DNA of 64,000 nucleotides. Origin: Lepturacanthus savala. Its lineage: Eukaryota > Chordata > Actinopteri > Scombriformes > Trichiuridae. Location: NCBI GenBank assembly GCA_030544235.1, contig CM060477.1, positions 21,597,934-21,661,933 of the forward strand, read 5' to 3'. Under the pieces are notes generated by a model. The model was given only the letters and a program-made list of their open reading frames with translations. It was not told the origin of the DNA and ran no database searches. The translations under genes and the position numbers were made by a program. Numbering within the stretch: the first letter of the stretch is position 1; each line of letters opens with the position of its first letter. This document shows positions 49,380 to 62,681 of this stretch, one piece after another.

Positions 49380-50583
49380 CTCAGCGTTAGGGTATAGGGA
49401 ACGAAACTACCAGGTATACCTCGCCCGATGATTTTGAAGGTGCTAGAGCTCCGAAACTGAAATTCATATTAAAATGGAACCAATTCCTACCACCCCAGGT
49501 AAGAATTTAGGGTTAGGGTTAGGGTTAGGGTTAGGGTTAAGCTAGGGTTAGGGTTAGGCTCAGCGTTAGGGTATAGGGAATGAAACTGCCAGGTATACCT
49601 CGCCAGATGATTTTGAAGGTGGTAGAGCTCCGAAACTGAAAATCATATCAAAACGGCACCAATTCCTACCCCCCAGGTAAGAATTTAGGGTTAGGGTTAG
49701 GGTTAGGGTTAAGCTAGGGTTAGGGTTAGGCTCAGCGTTAGGGTATAGGGAACGAAACTGCCAGGTATACCTCGCCCGATGATTTTGAAGGTGGTAGAGC
49801 TCCGAAACTGAAAATCATATCAAAACGGCACCAATTCCTACCCCCCCAGGTAAGAATTTAGGGTTAGGGTTAGGGTTAGGGTTAGGGTTAAGCTAGGGTT
49901 AGGGTTAGGCTCAGCGTTAGGGTATAGGGAACGAAACTGCCAGGTATACCTCGCCCGATGATTTTGAAGGTGGTAGAGCTCCGAAACTGAAAATCATATC
50001 AAAACGGCACCAATTCCTACCCCCCCAGGTAAGAATTTAGGGTTAGGGTTAGGGTTAGGGTTAGGGTTAGGGTTAGGCTAGGGTTAGGCTCAGCGTTAGG
50101 GTATAGGGAATGAAACTGCCAGGTATACCTCGCCCGATGATTTTGAAGGTGGTAGAGCTCCGAAACTGAAAATCATATCAAAACGGCACCAATTAGTACC
50201 CCCCCAGGTAAGAATTTAGGGTTAGGGTTAGGGTTAGGCTAGGGTTAGGGTTAGGCTCAGTGTTAGGGTATAGGGAACGAAACTACCAGGTATACATGGC
50301 CCGATGATTTTGAAGGTGCTAGAGCTCCGAAACTGAAAATCATATCAAAATGGCACCAATTCCTACCACCCCAGGTTAGAATTTAGGGTTAGGGTTAGGC
50401 TAGGGTTAGGGTTAGGATCAGCGTTAGGGTATAGGGAACGAAACTACCAGGTATACCTCTCCCGATGATTTTGAAGGTGCTAGAGCTCCGAAACTGAAAT
50501 TCGTATTAAAATGGAACCAATTCCTACCCCCCCAGGTAAGAATTTAGGGTTAGGGTTAGGGTTAGGCTAGGGTTAGGGTTAGG
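49380..50583 (+). repeat. Block Y/HOR mosaic
   Basis: Starts like block Y (CTACC/GCTAGAG, then GAATG with GCCAGATG). Its fifth monomer at 50089, which has the Y-type six-hexamer run before it, continues with ATTAGTACC, the third monomer of the 841-bp HOR, and then TACATGG (50294) and AAATTCGTATT. The switch within one monomer indicates a crossover between the two blocks. The longest hexamer run class, six perfect copies, is seen at 50037-50072. Confidence 0.78.
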
Positions 50584-51519
50584 CTCAGCGTTAGGGTATA
50601 GGGAACGAAACTACCAGGTATACCTCGCCCGATGATTTTGAAGGTGCTAGAGCTCCGAAACTGAAATTCATATTAAAATGGAACCAATTCCTACCCCCCC
50701 AGGTAAGAATGTAGGGTTAGGGTTAGGGTTAGGGTTAGGGTTAAGCTAGGGTTAGGGTTAGGCTCAGCGTTAGGGTATAGGGAATGAAACTGCCAGGTAT
50801 ACCTCGCCAGATGATTTTGAAGGTGGTAGAGCTCCGAAACTGAAAATCATATCAAAACGGCACCAATTCCTACCCCCCCAGGTAAGAATTTAGGGTTAGG
50901 GTTAGGGTTAGGGTTAAGCTAGGGTTAGGGTTAGGCTCAGCGTTAGGGTATAGGGAACGAAACTGCCAGGTATACCTCGCCCGATGATTTTGAAGGTGGT
51001 AGAGCTCCGAAACTGAAAATCATATCAAAACGGCACCAATTCCTACCCCCCCAGGTAAGAATTTAGGGTTAGGGTTAGGGTTAGGGTTAAGCTAGGGTTA
51101 GGGTTAGGCTCAGCGTTAGGGTATAGGGAACGAAACTGCCAGGTATACCTCGCCCGATGATTTTGAAGGTGGTAGAGCTCCGAAACTGAAAATCATATCA
51201 AAACGGCACCAATTCCTACCCCCCCAGGTAAGAATTTAGGGTTAGGGTTAGGGTTAGGGTTAGGGTTAGGGTTAGGCTAGGGTTAGGCTCAGCGTTAGGG
51301 TATAGGGAATGAAACTGCCAGGTATACCTCGCCCGATGATTTTGAAGGTGGTAGAGCTCCGAAACTGAAAATCATATCAAAACGGCACCAATTCCTACCC
51401 CCCCAGGTAAGAATTTAGGGTTAGGGTTAGGGTTAGGGTTAGGGTTAGGGTTAGGCTAGGGTTAGGCTCAGCGTTAGGGTATAGGGAATGAAACTGCCAG
51501 GTATAGGGTTAGGGTTAGG
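50584..51519 (+). repeat. Block Y, copy 2, ending in the same stub
   Basis: Matches 44692-45621 in order. AATGTAGGG at 50708 is +5892 from copy 1. The stub is +5898 because one linker has an extra hexamer. The 53-bp stub is at 51467-51519. The sequence after the stub differs from copy 1: it enters the 7-kb unit pattern at a later monomer. Confidence 0.85.
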
Positions 51520-52020
51520 CTCAGCGTTAGGGTATAGGGAACGAAACTGCCAGGTATACCTCGCCCGATGATTTTGAAGGTGCTAGAGCTCCGAAACTGA
51601 AATTCATATTAAAATGGAACCAATTCCTACCCCCCCAGGTAAGAATTTAGGGTTAGGGTTAGGGTTAGGCTAGGGTTAGGGTTAGGCTCAGCGTTAGGGT
51701 ATAGGGAACAAAACTACCAGGTATACCTCTCCCGATGATTTTGAAGATGCTAGAGCTCCGAAACTGAAAATCATATCAAAATGGCACCAATTCCTACCAC
51801 CCCAGGTTAGAATTTAGGGTTAGGGTTAGGGTTAGGCTAGGGTTAGGGTTAGGCTCAGCGTTAGGGTATAGGGAACGAAACTGCCAGGTATACCTCGCCC
51901 GATGATTTTGAAGGTGGTAGAGCTCCGAAACTGAAAATCATATCAAAACGGCACCAATTCCTACCCCCCCAGGTAAGAATTTAGGGTTAGGGTTAGGGTT
52001 AGGCTAGGGTTAGGGTTAGG
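51520..52020 (+). repeat. Short piece of the 7-kb unit pattern
   Basis: Three monomers, AAATTCATATT; GAACAAAAC with GAAGATGCTAG; and GGTAGAG/CGG, correspond to the stretch starting near 35730 in the 7-kb unit that leads into the 841-bp HOR. This order is intact here, unlike at 46470-46640. Confidence 0.75.
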
Positions 52021-52855
52021 CTCAGCGTTAGGGTATAGGGAATGAAACTGCCAGGTATACCTCGCCCGATGATTTTGAAGGTGGTAGAGCTCCGAAACTG
52101 AAAATCATATCAAAACGGCAACAGTTCCTACCCCCCCAGGTAAGAATTTAGGGTTAGGGTTAGGGTTAGGGTTAAGCTAGGGTTAGGGTTAGGGTTAGGC
52201 TCAGCGTTAGGGTATAGGGAACGAAACTGCCAGGTATACCTCGCCCGATGATTTTGAAGGTGCTAGAGCTCCGAAACTGAAAATCATATCAAAATGGCAC
52301 CAATTCCTACCACCCCAGGTTAGAATTTAGGGTTAGGGTTAGGGTTAGGCTAGGGTTAGGGTTAGGCTCAGCGTTAGGGTATAGGGAATGAAACTGCCAG
52401 GTATACCTCGCCCGATGATTTTGAAGGTGGTAGAGCTCCGAAACTGAAAATCATATCAAAACGGCACCAATTAGTACCCCCCCAGGTAAGAATTTAGGGT
52501 TAGGGTTAGGGTTAGGCTAGGGTTAGGGTTAGGCTCAGTGTTAGGGTATAGGGAACGAAACTACCAGGTATACATGGCCCGATGATTTTGAAGGTGCTAG
52601 AGCTCCGAAACTGAAAATCATATCAAAATGGCACCAATTCCTACCACCCCAGGTTAGAATTTAGGGTTAGGGTTAGGCTAGGGTTAGGGTTAGGATCAGC
52701 GTTAGGGTATAGGGAACGAAACTACCAGGTATACCTCTCCCGATGATTTTGAAGGTGCTAGAGCTCCGAAACTGAAATTCGTATTAAAATGGAACCAATT
52801 CCTACCCCCCCAGGTAAGAATTTAGGGTTAGGGTTAGGCTAGGGTTAGGGTTAGG
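52021..52855 (+). repeat. 841-bp HOR, last period (835 bp)
   Basis: All five monomers are present in order, with CAGTTCC near 52126, ATTAGTAC near 52474, TACATGG at 52572 and AAATTCGTATT near 52777. The last linker is one hexamer short. Confidence 0.88.
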
Positions 52856-53732
52856 CTCAGCGTTAGGGTATAGGGAACGAAACTACCAGGTATACCTCGC
52901 CCGATGATTTTGAAGGTGCTAGAGCTCCGAAACTGAAATTCGTATTAAAATGGAACCAATTCCTACCCCCCCAGGTAAGAATTTAGGGTTAGGGTTAGGG
53001 TTAGGCTAGGGTTAGGGTTAGGCTCAGCGTTAGGGTATAGGGAACGAAACTACCAGGTATACCTCGCCCGATGATTTTGAAGGTGCTAGAGCTCCGAAAC
53101 TGAAATTCATATTAAAATGGAACCAATTCCTACCCCCCCAGGTAAGAATGTAGGGTTAGGGTTAGGGTTAGGGTTAGGGTTAAGCTAGGGTTAGGGTTAG
53201 GCTCAGCGTTAGGGTATAGGGAATGAAACTGCCAGGTATACCTCGCCAGATGATTTTGAAGGTGGTAGAGCTCCGAAACTGAAAATCATATCAAAACGGC
53301 ACCAATTCCTACCCCCCCAGGTAAGAATTTAGGGTTAGGGTTAGGGTTAGGGTTAAGCTAGGGTTAGGGTTAGGCTCAGCGTTAGGGTATAGGGAACGAA
53401 ACTGCCAGGTATACCTCGCCCGATGATTTTGAAGGTGGTAGAGCTCCGAAACTGAAAATCATATCAAAACGGCACCAATTCCTACCCCCCCAGGTAAGAA
53501 TTTAGGGTTAGGGTTAGGGTTAGGGTTAGGGTTAAGCTAGGGTTAGGGTTAGGCTCAGCGTTAGGGTATAGGGAACGAAACTGCCAGGTATACCTCGCCC
53601 GATGATTTTGAAGGTGGTAGAGCTCCGAAACTGAAAATCATATCAAAACGGCACCAATTCCTACCCCCCCAGGTAAGAATTTAGGGTTAGGGTTAGGGTT
53701 AGGGTTAGGGTTAGGGTTAGGCTAGGGTTAGG
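52856..53732 (+). repeat. Block Y, third copy, with hybrid start
   Basis: An extra monomer combines the CGCCCG start of block Y with AAATTCGTATT from the end of the 841-bp HOR. The regular block Y opening (AATGTAGGG near 53147), GCCAGATG and GAACG monomers follow. Instead of ending in the 53-bp stub, it runs into the homogeneous zone. Confidence 0.78.
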
Positions 53733-56700
53733 CTCAGCGTTAGGGTATAGGGAATGAAACTGCCAGGTATACCTCGCCCGATGATTTTGAAGGTGGTAGA
53801 GCTCCGAAACTGAAAATCATATCAAAACGGCACCAATTCCTACCCCCCCAGGTAAGAATTTAGGGTTAGGGTTAGGGTTAGGGTTAGGGTTAGGGTTAGG
53901 CTAGGGTTAGGCTCAGCGTTAGGGTATAGGGAATGAAACTGCCAGGTATACCTCGCCCGATGATTTTGAAGGTGGTAGAGCTCCGAAACTGAAAATCATA
54001 TCAAAACAGCACCAATTCCTACCCCCCCAGGTAAGAATTTAGGGTTAGGGTTAGGGTTAAGCTAGGGTTAGGGTTAGGGTTAGGCTCAGCGTTAGGGTAT
54101 AGGGAACGAAACTGCCAGGTATACCTCGCCCGATGATTTTGAAGGTGGTAGAGCTCCGAAACTGAAAATCATATCAAAACGGCACCAATTCCTACCCCCC
54201 CAGGTAAGAATTTAGGGTTAGGGTTAGGGTTAGGGTTAAGCTAGGGTTAGGGTTAGGCTCAGCGTTAGGGTATAGGGAACGAAACTGCCAGGTATACCTC
54301 GCCCGATGATTTTGAAGGTGGTAGAGCTCCGAAACTGAAAATCATATCAAAACGGCACCAATTCCTACCCCCCCAGGTAAGAATTTAGGGTTAGGGTTAG
54401 GGTTAAGCTAGGGTTAGGGTTAGGCTCAGCGTTAGGGTATAGGGAACGAAACTGCCAGGTATACCTCGCCCGATGATTTTGAAGGTGGTAGAGCTCCGAA
54501 ACTGAAAATCATATCAAAACGGCACCAATTCCTACCCCCCCAGGTAAGAATTTAGGGTTAGGGTTAGGGTTAAGCTAGGGTTAGGGTTAGGCTCAGCGTT
54601 AGGGTATAGGGAACGAAACTGCCAGGTATACCTCGCCCGATGATTTTGAAGGTGGTAGAGCTCCGAAACTGAAAATCATATCAAAACGGCACCAATTCCT
54701 ACCCCCCCAGGTAAGAATTTAGGGTTAGGGTTAGGGTTAGCGTTAAGCTAGGGTTAGGGTTAGGCTCAGCGTTAGGGTATAGGGAACGAAACTGCCAGGT
54801 ATACCTCGCCCGATGATTTTGAAGGTGGTAGAGCTCCGAAACTGAAAATCATATCAAAACGGCACCAATTCCTACCCCCCCAGGTAAGAATTTAGGGTTA
54901 GGGTTAGGGTTAGGGTTAGGCTAGGGTTAGGGTTAGGCTCAGCGTTAGGGTATAGGGAATGAAACTGCCACGTATACCTCGCCCGATGATTTTGAAGGTG
55001 GTAGAGCTCCGAAACTGAAAATCATATCAAAACGGCACCAATTCCTACCCCCCCAGGTAAGAATTTAGGGTTAGGGTTAGGGTTAGGGTTAAGCTAGGGT
55101 TAGGGTTAGGATCAGCGTTAGGGTATAGGGAACGAAACTGCCAGGTATACCTCGCCCGATGATTTTGAAGGTGGTAGAGCTCCGAAACTGAAAATCATAT
55201 CAAAACGGCACCAATTCCTACCCCCCCAGGTAAGAATTTAGGGTTAGGGTTAGGGTTAAGCTAGGGTTAGGGTTAGGCTCAGCGTTAGGGTATAGGGAAC
55301 GAAACTGCCAGGTATACCTCGCCCGATGATTTTGAAGGTGGTAGAGCTCCGAAACTGAAAATCATATCAAAACGGCACCAATTCCTACCCCCCCAGGTAA
55401 GAATTTAGGGTTAGGGTTAGGGTTAGCGTTAAGCTAGGGTTAGGGTTAGGCTCAGCGTTAGGGTATAGGGAACGAAACTGCCAGGTATACCTCGCCCGAT
55501 GATTTTGAAGGTGGTAGAGCTCCGAAACTGAAAATCATATCAAAACGGCACCAATTCCTACCCCCCCAGGTAAGAATTTAGGGTTAGGGTTAGGGTTAGC
55601 GTTAAGCTAGGGTTAGGGTTAGGCTCAGCGTTAGGGTATAGGGAACGAAACTGCCAGGTATACCTCGCCCGATGATTTTGAAGGTGGTAGAGCTCCGAAA
55701 CTGAAAATCATATCAAAACGGCACCAATTCCTACCCCCCAGGTAAGAATTTAGGGTTAGGGTTAGGGTTAGGGTTAGCGTTAAGCTAGGGTTAGGGTTAG
55801 GCTCAGCGTTAGGGTATAGGGAACGAAACTGCCAGGTATACCTCGCCCGATGATTTTGAAGGTGGTAGAGCTCCGAAACTGAAAATCATATCAAAACGGC
55901 ACCAATTCCTACCCCCCAGGTAAGAATTTAGGGTTAGGGTTAGGGTTAGGCTAGGGTTAGGGTTAGGCTCAGCGTTAGGGTATAGGGAACGAAACTGCCA
56001 GGTATACCTCGCCCGATGATTTTGAAGGTGGTAGAGCTCCGAAACTGAAAATCATATCAAAACGGCACCAATTCCTACCCCCCCAGGTAAGAATTTAGGG
56101 TTAGGGTTAGGGTTAGGGTTAAGCTAGGGTTAGGGTTAGGCTCAGCGTTAGGGTATAGGGAACGAAACTGCCAGGTATACCTCGCCCGATGATTTTGAAG
56201 GTGGTAGAGCTCAGAAACTGAAAATCATATCAAAACGGCACCAATTCCTACCCCCCCAGGTAAGAATTTAGGGTTAGGGTTAGGGTTAGGGTTAAGCTAG
56301 GGTTAGGGTTAGGCTCAGCGTTAGGGTATAGGGAACGAAACTGCCAGGTATACCTCGCCCGATGATTTTGAAGGTGGTAGAGCTCCGAAACTGAAAATCA
56401 TATCAAAACGGCACCAATTCCTACCCCCCCAGGTAAGAATTTAGGGTTAGGGTTAGGGTTAGCGTTAAGCTAGGGTTAGGGTTAGGCTCAGCCTTAGGGT
56501 ATAGGGAACGAAACTGCCAGGTATACCTCGCCCGATGATTTTGAAGGTGGTAGAGCTCCGAAACTGAAAATCATATCAAAACGGCACCAATTCCTACCCC
56601 CCCAGGTAAGAATTTAGGGTTAGGGTTAGGGTTAGGCTAGGGTTAGGGTTAGGCTCAGCGTTAGGGTATAGGGAATGAAACTGCCAGGTATACCTCGCCC

Positions 56701-58559
56701 GATGATTTTGAAGGTGGTAGAGCTCCGAAACTGAAAATCATATCAAAACGGCACCAATTCCTACCCCCCCAGGTAAGAATTTAGGGTTAGGGTTAGGGTT
56801 AGGGTTAAGCTAGGGTTAGGGTTAGGCTCAGCGTTAGGGTATAGGGAACGAAACTGCCAGGTATACCTCGCCCGATGATTTTGAAGGTGGTAGAGCTCCG
56901 AAACTGAAAATCATATCAAAACGGCACCAATTCCTACACCCCCAGGTAAGAATTTAGGGTTAGGGTTAGGTTTAGGGTTAGGGTTAGGGTTAGGCTAGGG
57001 TTAGGCTCAGCGTTAGGGTATAGGGAATGAAACTGCCAGGTATACCTCGCCCGATGATTTTGAAGGTGGTAGAGCTCCGAAACTGAAAATCATATCAAAA
57101 CGGCACCAATTCCTACCCCCCCAGGTAAGAATTTAGGGTTAGGGTTAGGGTTAGGCTAGGGTTAGGGTTAGGCTCAGCGTTAGGGTATAGGGAACGAAAC
57201 TGCCAGGTATACCTCGCCCGATGATTTTGAAGGTGGTAGAGCTCCGAAACTGAAAATCATATCAAAACGGCACCAATTCCTACCCCCCCAGGTAAGAATT
57301 TAGGGTTAGGGTTAGGGTTAAGCTAGGGTTAGGGTTAGGGTTAGGCTCAGCGTTAGGGTATAGGGAACGAAACTGCCAGGTATACCTCGCCCGATGATTT
57401 TGAAGGTGGTAGAGCTCCGAAACTGAAAATCATATCAAAACGGCACCAATTCCTACCCCCCCAGGTAAGAATTTAGGGTTAGGGTTAGGGTTAGGGTTAA
57501 GCTAGGGTTAGGGTTAGGCTCAGCGTTAGGGTATAGGGAACGAAACTGCCAGGTATACCTCGCCCGATGATTTTGAAGGTGGTAGAGCTCCGAAACTGAA
57601 AATCATATCAAAACGGCACCAATTCCTACCCCCCCAGGTAAGAATTTAGGGTTAGGGTTAGGGTTAAGCTAGGGTTAGGGTTAGGCTCAGCGTTAGGGTA
57701 TAGGGAACGAAACTGCCAGGTATACCTCGCCCGATGATTTTGAAGGTGGTAGAGCTCCGAAACTGAAAATCATATCAAAACGGCACCAATTCCTACCCCC
57801 CCAGGTAAGAATTTAGGGTTAGGGTTAGGGTTAGCGTTAAGCTAGGGTTAGGGTTAGGCTCAGCGTTAGGGTATAGGGAACGAAACTGCCAGGTATACCT
57901 CGCCCGATGATTTTGAAGGTGGTAGAGCTCCGAAACTGAAAATCATATCAAAACGGCACCAATTCCTACCCCCCAGGTAAGAATTTAGGGTTAGGGTTAG
58001 GGTTAGGGTTAGCGTTAAGCTAGGGTTAGGGTTAGGCTCAGCGTTAGGGTATAGGGAACGAAACTGCCAGGTATACCTCGCCCGATGATTTTGAAGGTGG
58101 TAGAGCTCCGAAACTGAAAATCATATCAAAACGGCACCAATTCCTACCCCCCAGGTAAGAATTTAGGGTTAGGGTTAGGGTTAGGGTTAGCGTTAAGCTA
58201 GGGTTAGGGTTAGGCTCAGCGTTAGGGTATAGGGAACGAAACTGCCAGGTATACCTCGCCCGATGATTTTGAAGGTGGTAGAGCTCCGAAACTGAAAATC
58301 ATATCAAAACGGCACCAATTCCTACCCCCCAGGTAAGAATTTAGGGTTAGGGTTAGGGTTAGGGTTAGGCTAGGGTTAGGTTTAGGCTCAGCGTTAGGGT
58401 ATAGGGAATGAAACTGCCACGTATACCTCGCCCGATGATTTTGAAGGTGGTAGAGCTCCGAAACTGAAAATCATATCAAAACGGCACCAATTCCTACCCC
58501 CCCAGGTAAGAATTTAGGGTTAGGGTTAGGGTTAGGGTTAAGCTAGGGTTAGGGTTAGG

Positions 58560-59200
58560 CTCAGCGTTAGGGTATAGGGAACGAAACTGCCAGGTATACC
58601 TCGCCCGATGATTTTGAAGGTGGTAGAGCTCCGAAACTGAAAATCATATCAAAACGGCACCAATTCCTACCCCCCCAGGTAAGAATTTAGGGTTAGGGTT
58701 AGGGTTTGGGTTAGGCTAGGGTTAGGGTTAGGCTCAGCGTTAGGGTATAGGGAATGAAACTGCCACGTATACCTCGCCCGATGATTTTGAAGGTGGTAGA
58801 GCTCCGAAACTGAAAATCATATCAAAACGGCACCAATTCCTACCCCCCCAGGTAAGAATTTAGGGTTAGGGTTAGGGTTAGGCTAGGGTTAGGGTTAGGC
58901 TCAGCGTTAGGGTATAGGGAATGAAACTGCCAGGTATACCTCGCCCGATGATTTTGAAGGTGGTAGAGCTCCGAAACTGAAAATCATATCAAAACGGCAC
59001 CAATTCCTACCCCCCCAGGTAAGAATTTAGGGTTAGGGTTAGGGTTAGGGTTAAGCTAGGGTTAGGGTTAGGCTCAGCGTTAGGGTATAGGGAACGAAAC
59101 TGCCAGGTATACCTCGCCCGATGATTTTGAAGGTGGTAGAGCTCCGAAACTGAAAATCATATCAAAACGGCACCAATTCCTACCCCCCCAGGTAAGAATT
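58560..59200 (+). repeat. Duplicated segment, partner at +4122
   Basis: The TTTGGG variant (58705), CACGTATACC (58766) and a GAATG monomer (58920) recur at 62827, 62888 and 63042, each +4122. The shared stretch covers about four monomers. On both sides the linkers differ. Confidence 0.8.
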
Positions 59201-60098
59201 TAGGGTTAGGGTTAGGTTTAGGGTTAGGGTTAGGGTTAGGCTAGGGTTAGGCTCAGCGTTAGGGTATAGGGAATGAAACTGCCAGGTATACCTCGCCCGA
59301 TGATTTTGAAGGTGGTAGAGCTCCGAAACTGAAAATCATATCAAAACGGCACCAATTCCTACCCCCCCAGGTAAGAATTTAGGGTTAGGGTTAGGGTTAG
59401 GCTAGGGTTAGGGTTAGGCTCAGCGTTAGGGTATAGGGAACGAAACTGCCAGGTATACCTCGCCCGATGATTTTGAAGGTGGTAGAGCTCCGAAACTGAA
59501 AATCATATCAAAACGGCACCAATTCCTACCCCCCCAGGTAAGAATTTAGGGTTAGGGTTAGGGTTAAGCTAGGGTTAGGGTTAGGGTTAGGCTCAGCGTT
59601 AGGGTATAGGGAACGAAACTGCCAGGTATACCTCGCCCGATGATTTTGAAGGTGGTAGAGCTCCGAAACTGAAAATCATATCAAAACGGCACCAATTCCT
59701 ACCCCCCCAGGTAAGAATTTAGGGTTAGGGTTAGGGTTAGGGTTAAGCTAGGGTTAGGGTTAGGCTCAGCGTTAGGGTATAGGGAACGAAACTGCCAGGT
59801 ATACCTCGCCCGATGATTTTGAAGGTGGTAGAGCTCCGAAACTGAAAATCATATCAAAACGGCACCAATTCCTACCCCCCCAGGTAAGAATTTAGGGTTA
59901 GGGTTAGGGTTAAGCTAGGGTTAGGGTTAGGCTCAGCGTTAGGGTATAGGGAACGAAACTGCCAGGTATACCTCGCCCGATGATTTTGAAGGTGGTAGAG
60001 CTCCGAAACTGAAAATCATATCAAAACGGCACCAATTCCTACCCCCCCAGGTAAGAATTTAGGGTTAGGGTTAGCGTTAAGCTAGGGTTAGGGTTAGG

Positions 60099-60804
60099 CT
60101 CAGCGTTAGGGTATAGGGAACGAAACTGCCAGGTATACCTCGCCCGATGATTTTGAAGGTGGTAGAGCTCCGAAACTGAAAATCATATCAAAACGGCACC
60201 AATTCCTACCCCCCAGGTAAGAATTTAGGGTTAGGGTTAGGGTTAGGGTTAGCGTTAAGCTAGGGTTAGGGTTAGGCTCAGCGTTAGGGTATAGGGAACG
60301 AAACTGCCAGGTATACCTCGCCCGATGATTTTGAAGGTGGTAGAGCTCCGAAACTGAAAATCATATCAAAACGGCACCAATTCCTACCCCCCAGGTAAGA
60401 ATTTAGGGTTAGGGTTAGGGTTAGGGTTAGCGTTAAGCTAGGGTTAGGGTTAGGCTCAGCGTTAGGGTATAGGGAACGAAACTGCCAGGTATACCTCGCC
60501 CGATGATTTTGAAGGTGGTAGAGCTCCGAAACTGAAAATCATATCAAAACGGCACCAATTCCTACCCCCCAGGTAAGAATTTAGGGTTAGGGTTAGGGTT
60601 AGGGTTAGCGTTAAGCTAGGGTTAGGGTTAGGCTCAGCGTTAGGGTATAGGGAACGAAACTGCCAGGTATACCTCGCCCGATGATTTTGAAGGTGGTAGA
60701 GCTCCGAAACTGAAAATCATATCAAAACGGCACCAATTCCTACCCCCCAGGTAAGAATTTAGGGTTAGGGTTAGGGTTAGGGTTAGGCTAGGGTTAGGGT
60801 TAGG
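60099..60804 (+). repeat. Run of 178-bp C6 monomers
   Basis: Starts at 60099, 60277, 60455 and 60633 give an exact 178-bp spacing, with the last unit 172 bp. Each has a C6 tract and all but the last have (TTAGGG)4 + TTAGCGTTAAGC. The one lost C takes these units off the 161+6n ladder. Similar monomers occur near 55732-55911, 57969-58323, 61939-62117 and 63643-63822, always in clusters, as expected for local amplification. Confidence 0.85.
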
Positions 60805-62681
60805 CTCAGCGTTAGGGTATAGGGAATGAAACTGCCACGTATACCTCGCCCGATGATTTTGAAGGTGGTAGAGCTCCGAAACTGAAAATCATATCAAAAC
60901 GGCACCAATTCCTACCCCCCCAGGTAAGAATTTAGGGTTAGGGTTAGGGTTAGGGTTAAGCTAGGGTTAGGGTTAGGCTCAGCGTTAGGGTATAGGGAAC
61001 GAAACTGCCAGGTATACCTCGCCCGATGATTTTGAAGGTGGTAGAGCTCCGAAACTGAAAATCATATCAAAACGGCACCAATTCCTACCCCCCCAGGTAA
61101 GAATTTAGGGTTAGGGTTAAGCTAGGGTTAGGGTTAGGCTCAGCGTTAGGGTATAGGGAACGAAACTGCCAGGTATACCTCGCCCGATGATTTTGAAGGT
61201 GGTAGAGCTCCGAAACTGAAAATCATATCAAAACGGCACCAATTCCTACCCCCCCAGGTAAGAATTTAGGGTTAGGGTTAGGGTTAGCGTTAAGCTAGGG
61301 TTAGGGTTAGGCTCAGCGTTAGGGTATAGGGAACGAAACTGCCAGGTATACCTCGCCCGATGATTTTGAAGGTGGTAGAGCTCCGAAACTGAAAATCATA
61401 TCAAAACGGCACCAATTCCTACCCCCCCAGGTAAGAATTTAGGGTTAGGGTTAGGGTTAGGGTTAAGCTAGGGTTAGGGTTAGGCTCAGCGTTAGGGTAT
61501 AGGGAATGAAACTGCCAGGTATACCTCGCCCGATGATTTTGAAGGTGGTAGAGCTCCGAAACTGAAAATCATATCAAAACGGCACCAATTCCTACCCCCC
61601 CAGGTAAGAATTTAGGGTTAGGGTTAGGGTTAGGGTTAAGCTAGGGTTAGGGTTAGGCTCAGCGTTAGGGTATAGGGAACGAAACTGCCAGGTATACCTC
61701 GCCCGATGATTTTGAAGGTGGTAGAGCTCCGAAACTGAAAATCATATCAAAACGGCACCAATTCCTACCCCCCCAGGTAAGAATTTAGGGTTAGGGTTAG
61801 GGTTAGCGTTAAGCTAGGGTTAGGGTTAGGCTCAGCGTTAGGGTATAGGGAACGAAACTGCCAGGTATACCTCGCCCGATGATTTTGAAGGTGGTAGAGC
61901 TCCGAAACTGAAAATCATATCAAAACGGCACCAATTCCTACCCCCCAGGTAAGAATTTAGGGTTAGGGTTAGGGTTAGGGTTAGCGTTAAGCTAGGGTTA
62001 GGGTTAGGCTCAGCGTTAGGGTATAGGGAACGAAACTGCCAGGTATACCTCGCCCGATGATTTTGAAGGTGGTAGAGCTCCGAAACTGAAAATCATATCA
62101 AAACGGCACCAATTCCTACCCCCCAGGTAAGAATTTAGGGTTAGGGTTAGGCTAGGGTTAGGGTTAGGCTCAGCGTTAGGGTATAGGGAACGAAACTGCC
62201 AGGTATACCTCGCCCGATGATTTTGAAGGTGGTAGAGCTCCGAAACTGAAAATCATATCAAAACGGCACCAATTCCTACCCCCCCAGGTAAGAATTTAGG
62301 GTTAGGGTTAGGGTTAAGCTAGGGTTAGGGTTAGGCTCAGCGTTAGGGTATAGGGAACGAAACTGCCAGGTATACCTCGCCCGATGATTTTGAAGGTGGT
62401 AGAGCTCCGAAACTGAAAATCATATCAAAACGGCACCAATTCCTACCCCCCCAGGTAAGAATTTAGGGTTAGGGTTAGGGTTAGGGTTAAGCTAGGGTTA
62501 GGGTTAGGCTCAGCGTTAGGGTATAGGGAACGAAACTGCCAGGTATACCTCGCCCGATGATTTTGAAGGTGGTAGAGCTCCGAAACTGAAAATCATATCA
62601 AAACGGCACCAATTCCTACCCCCCCAGGTAAGAATTTAGGGTTAGGGTTAGGGTTAGCGTTAAGCTAGGGTTAGGGTTAGG

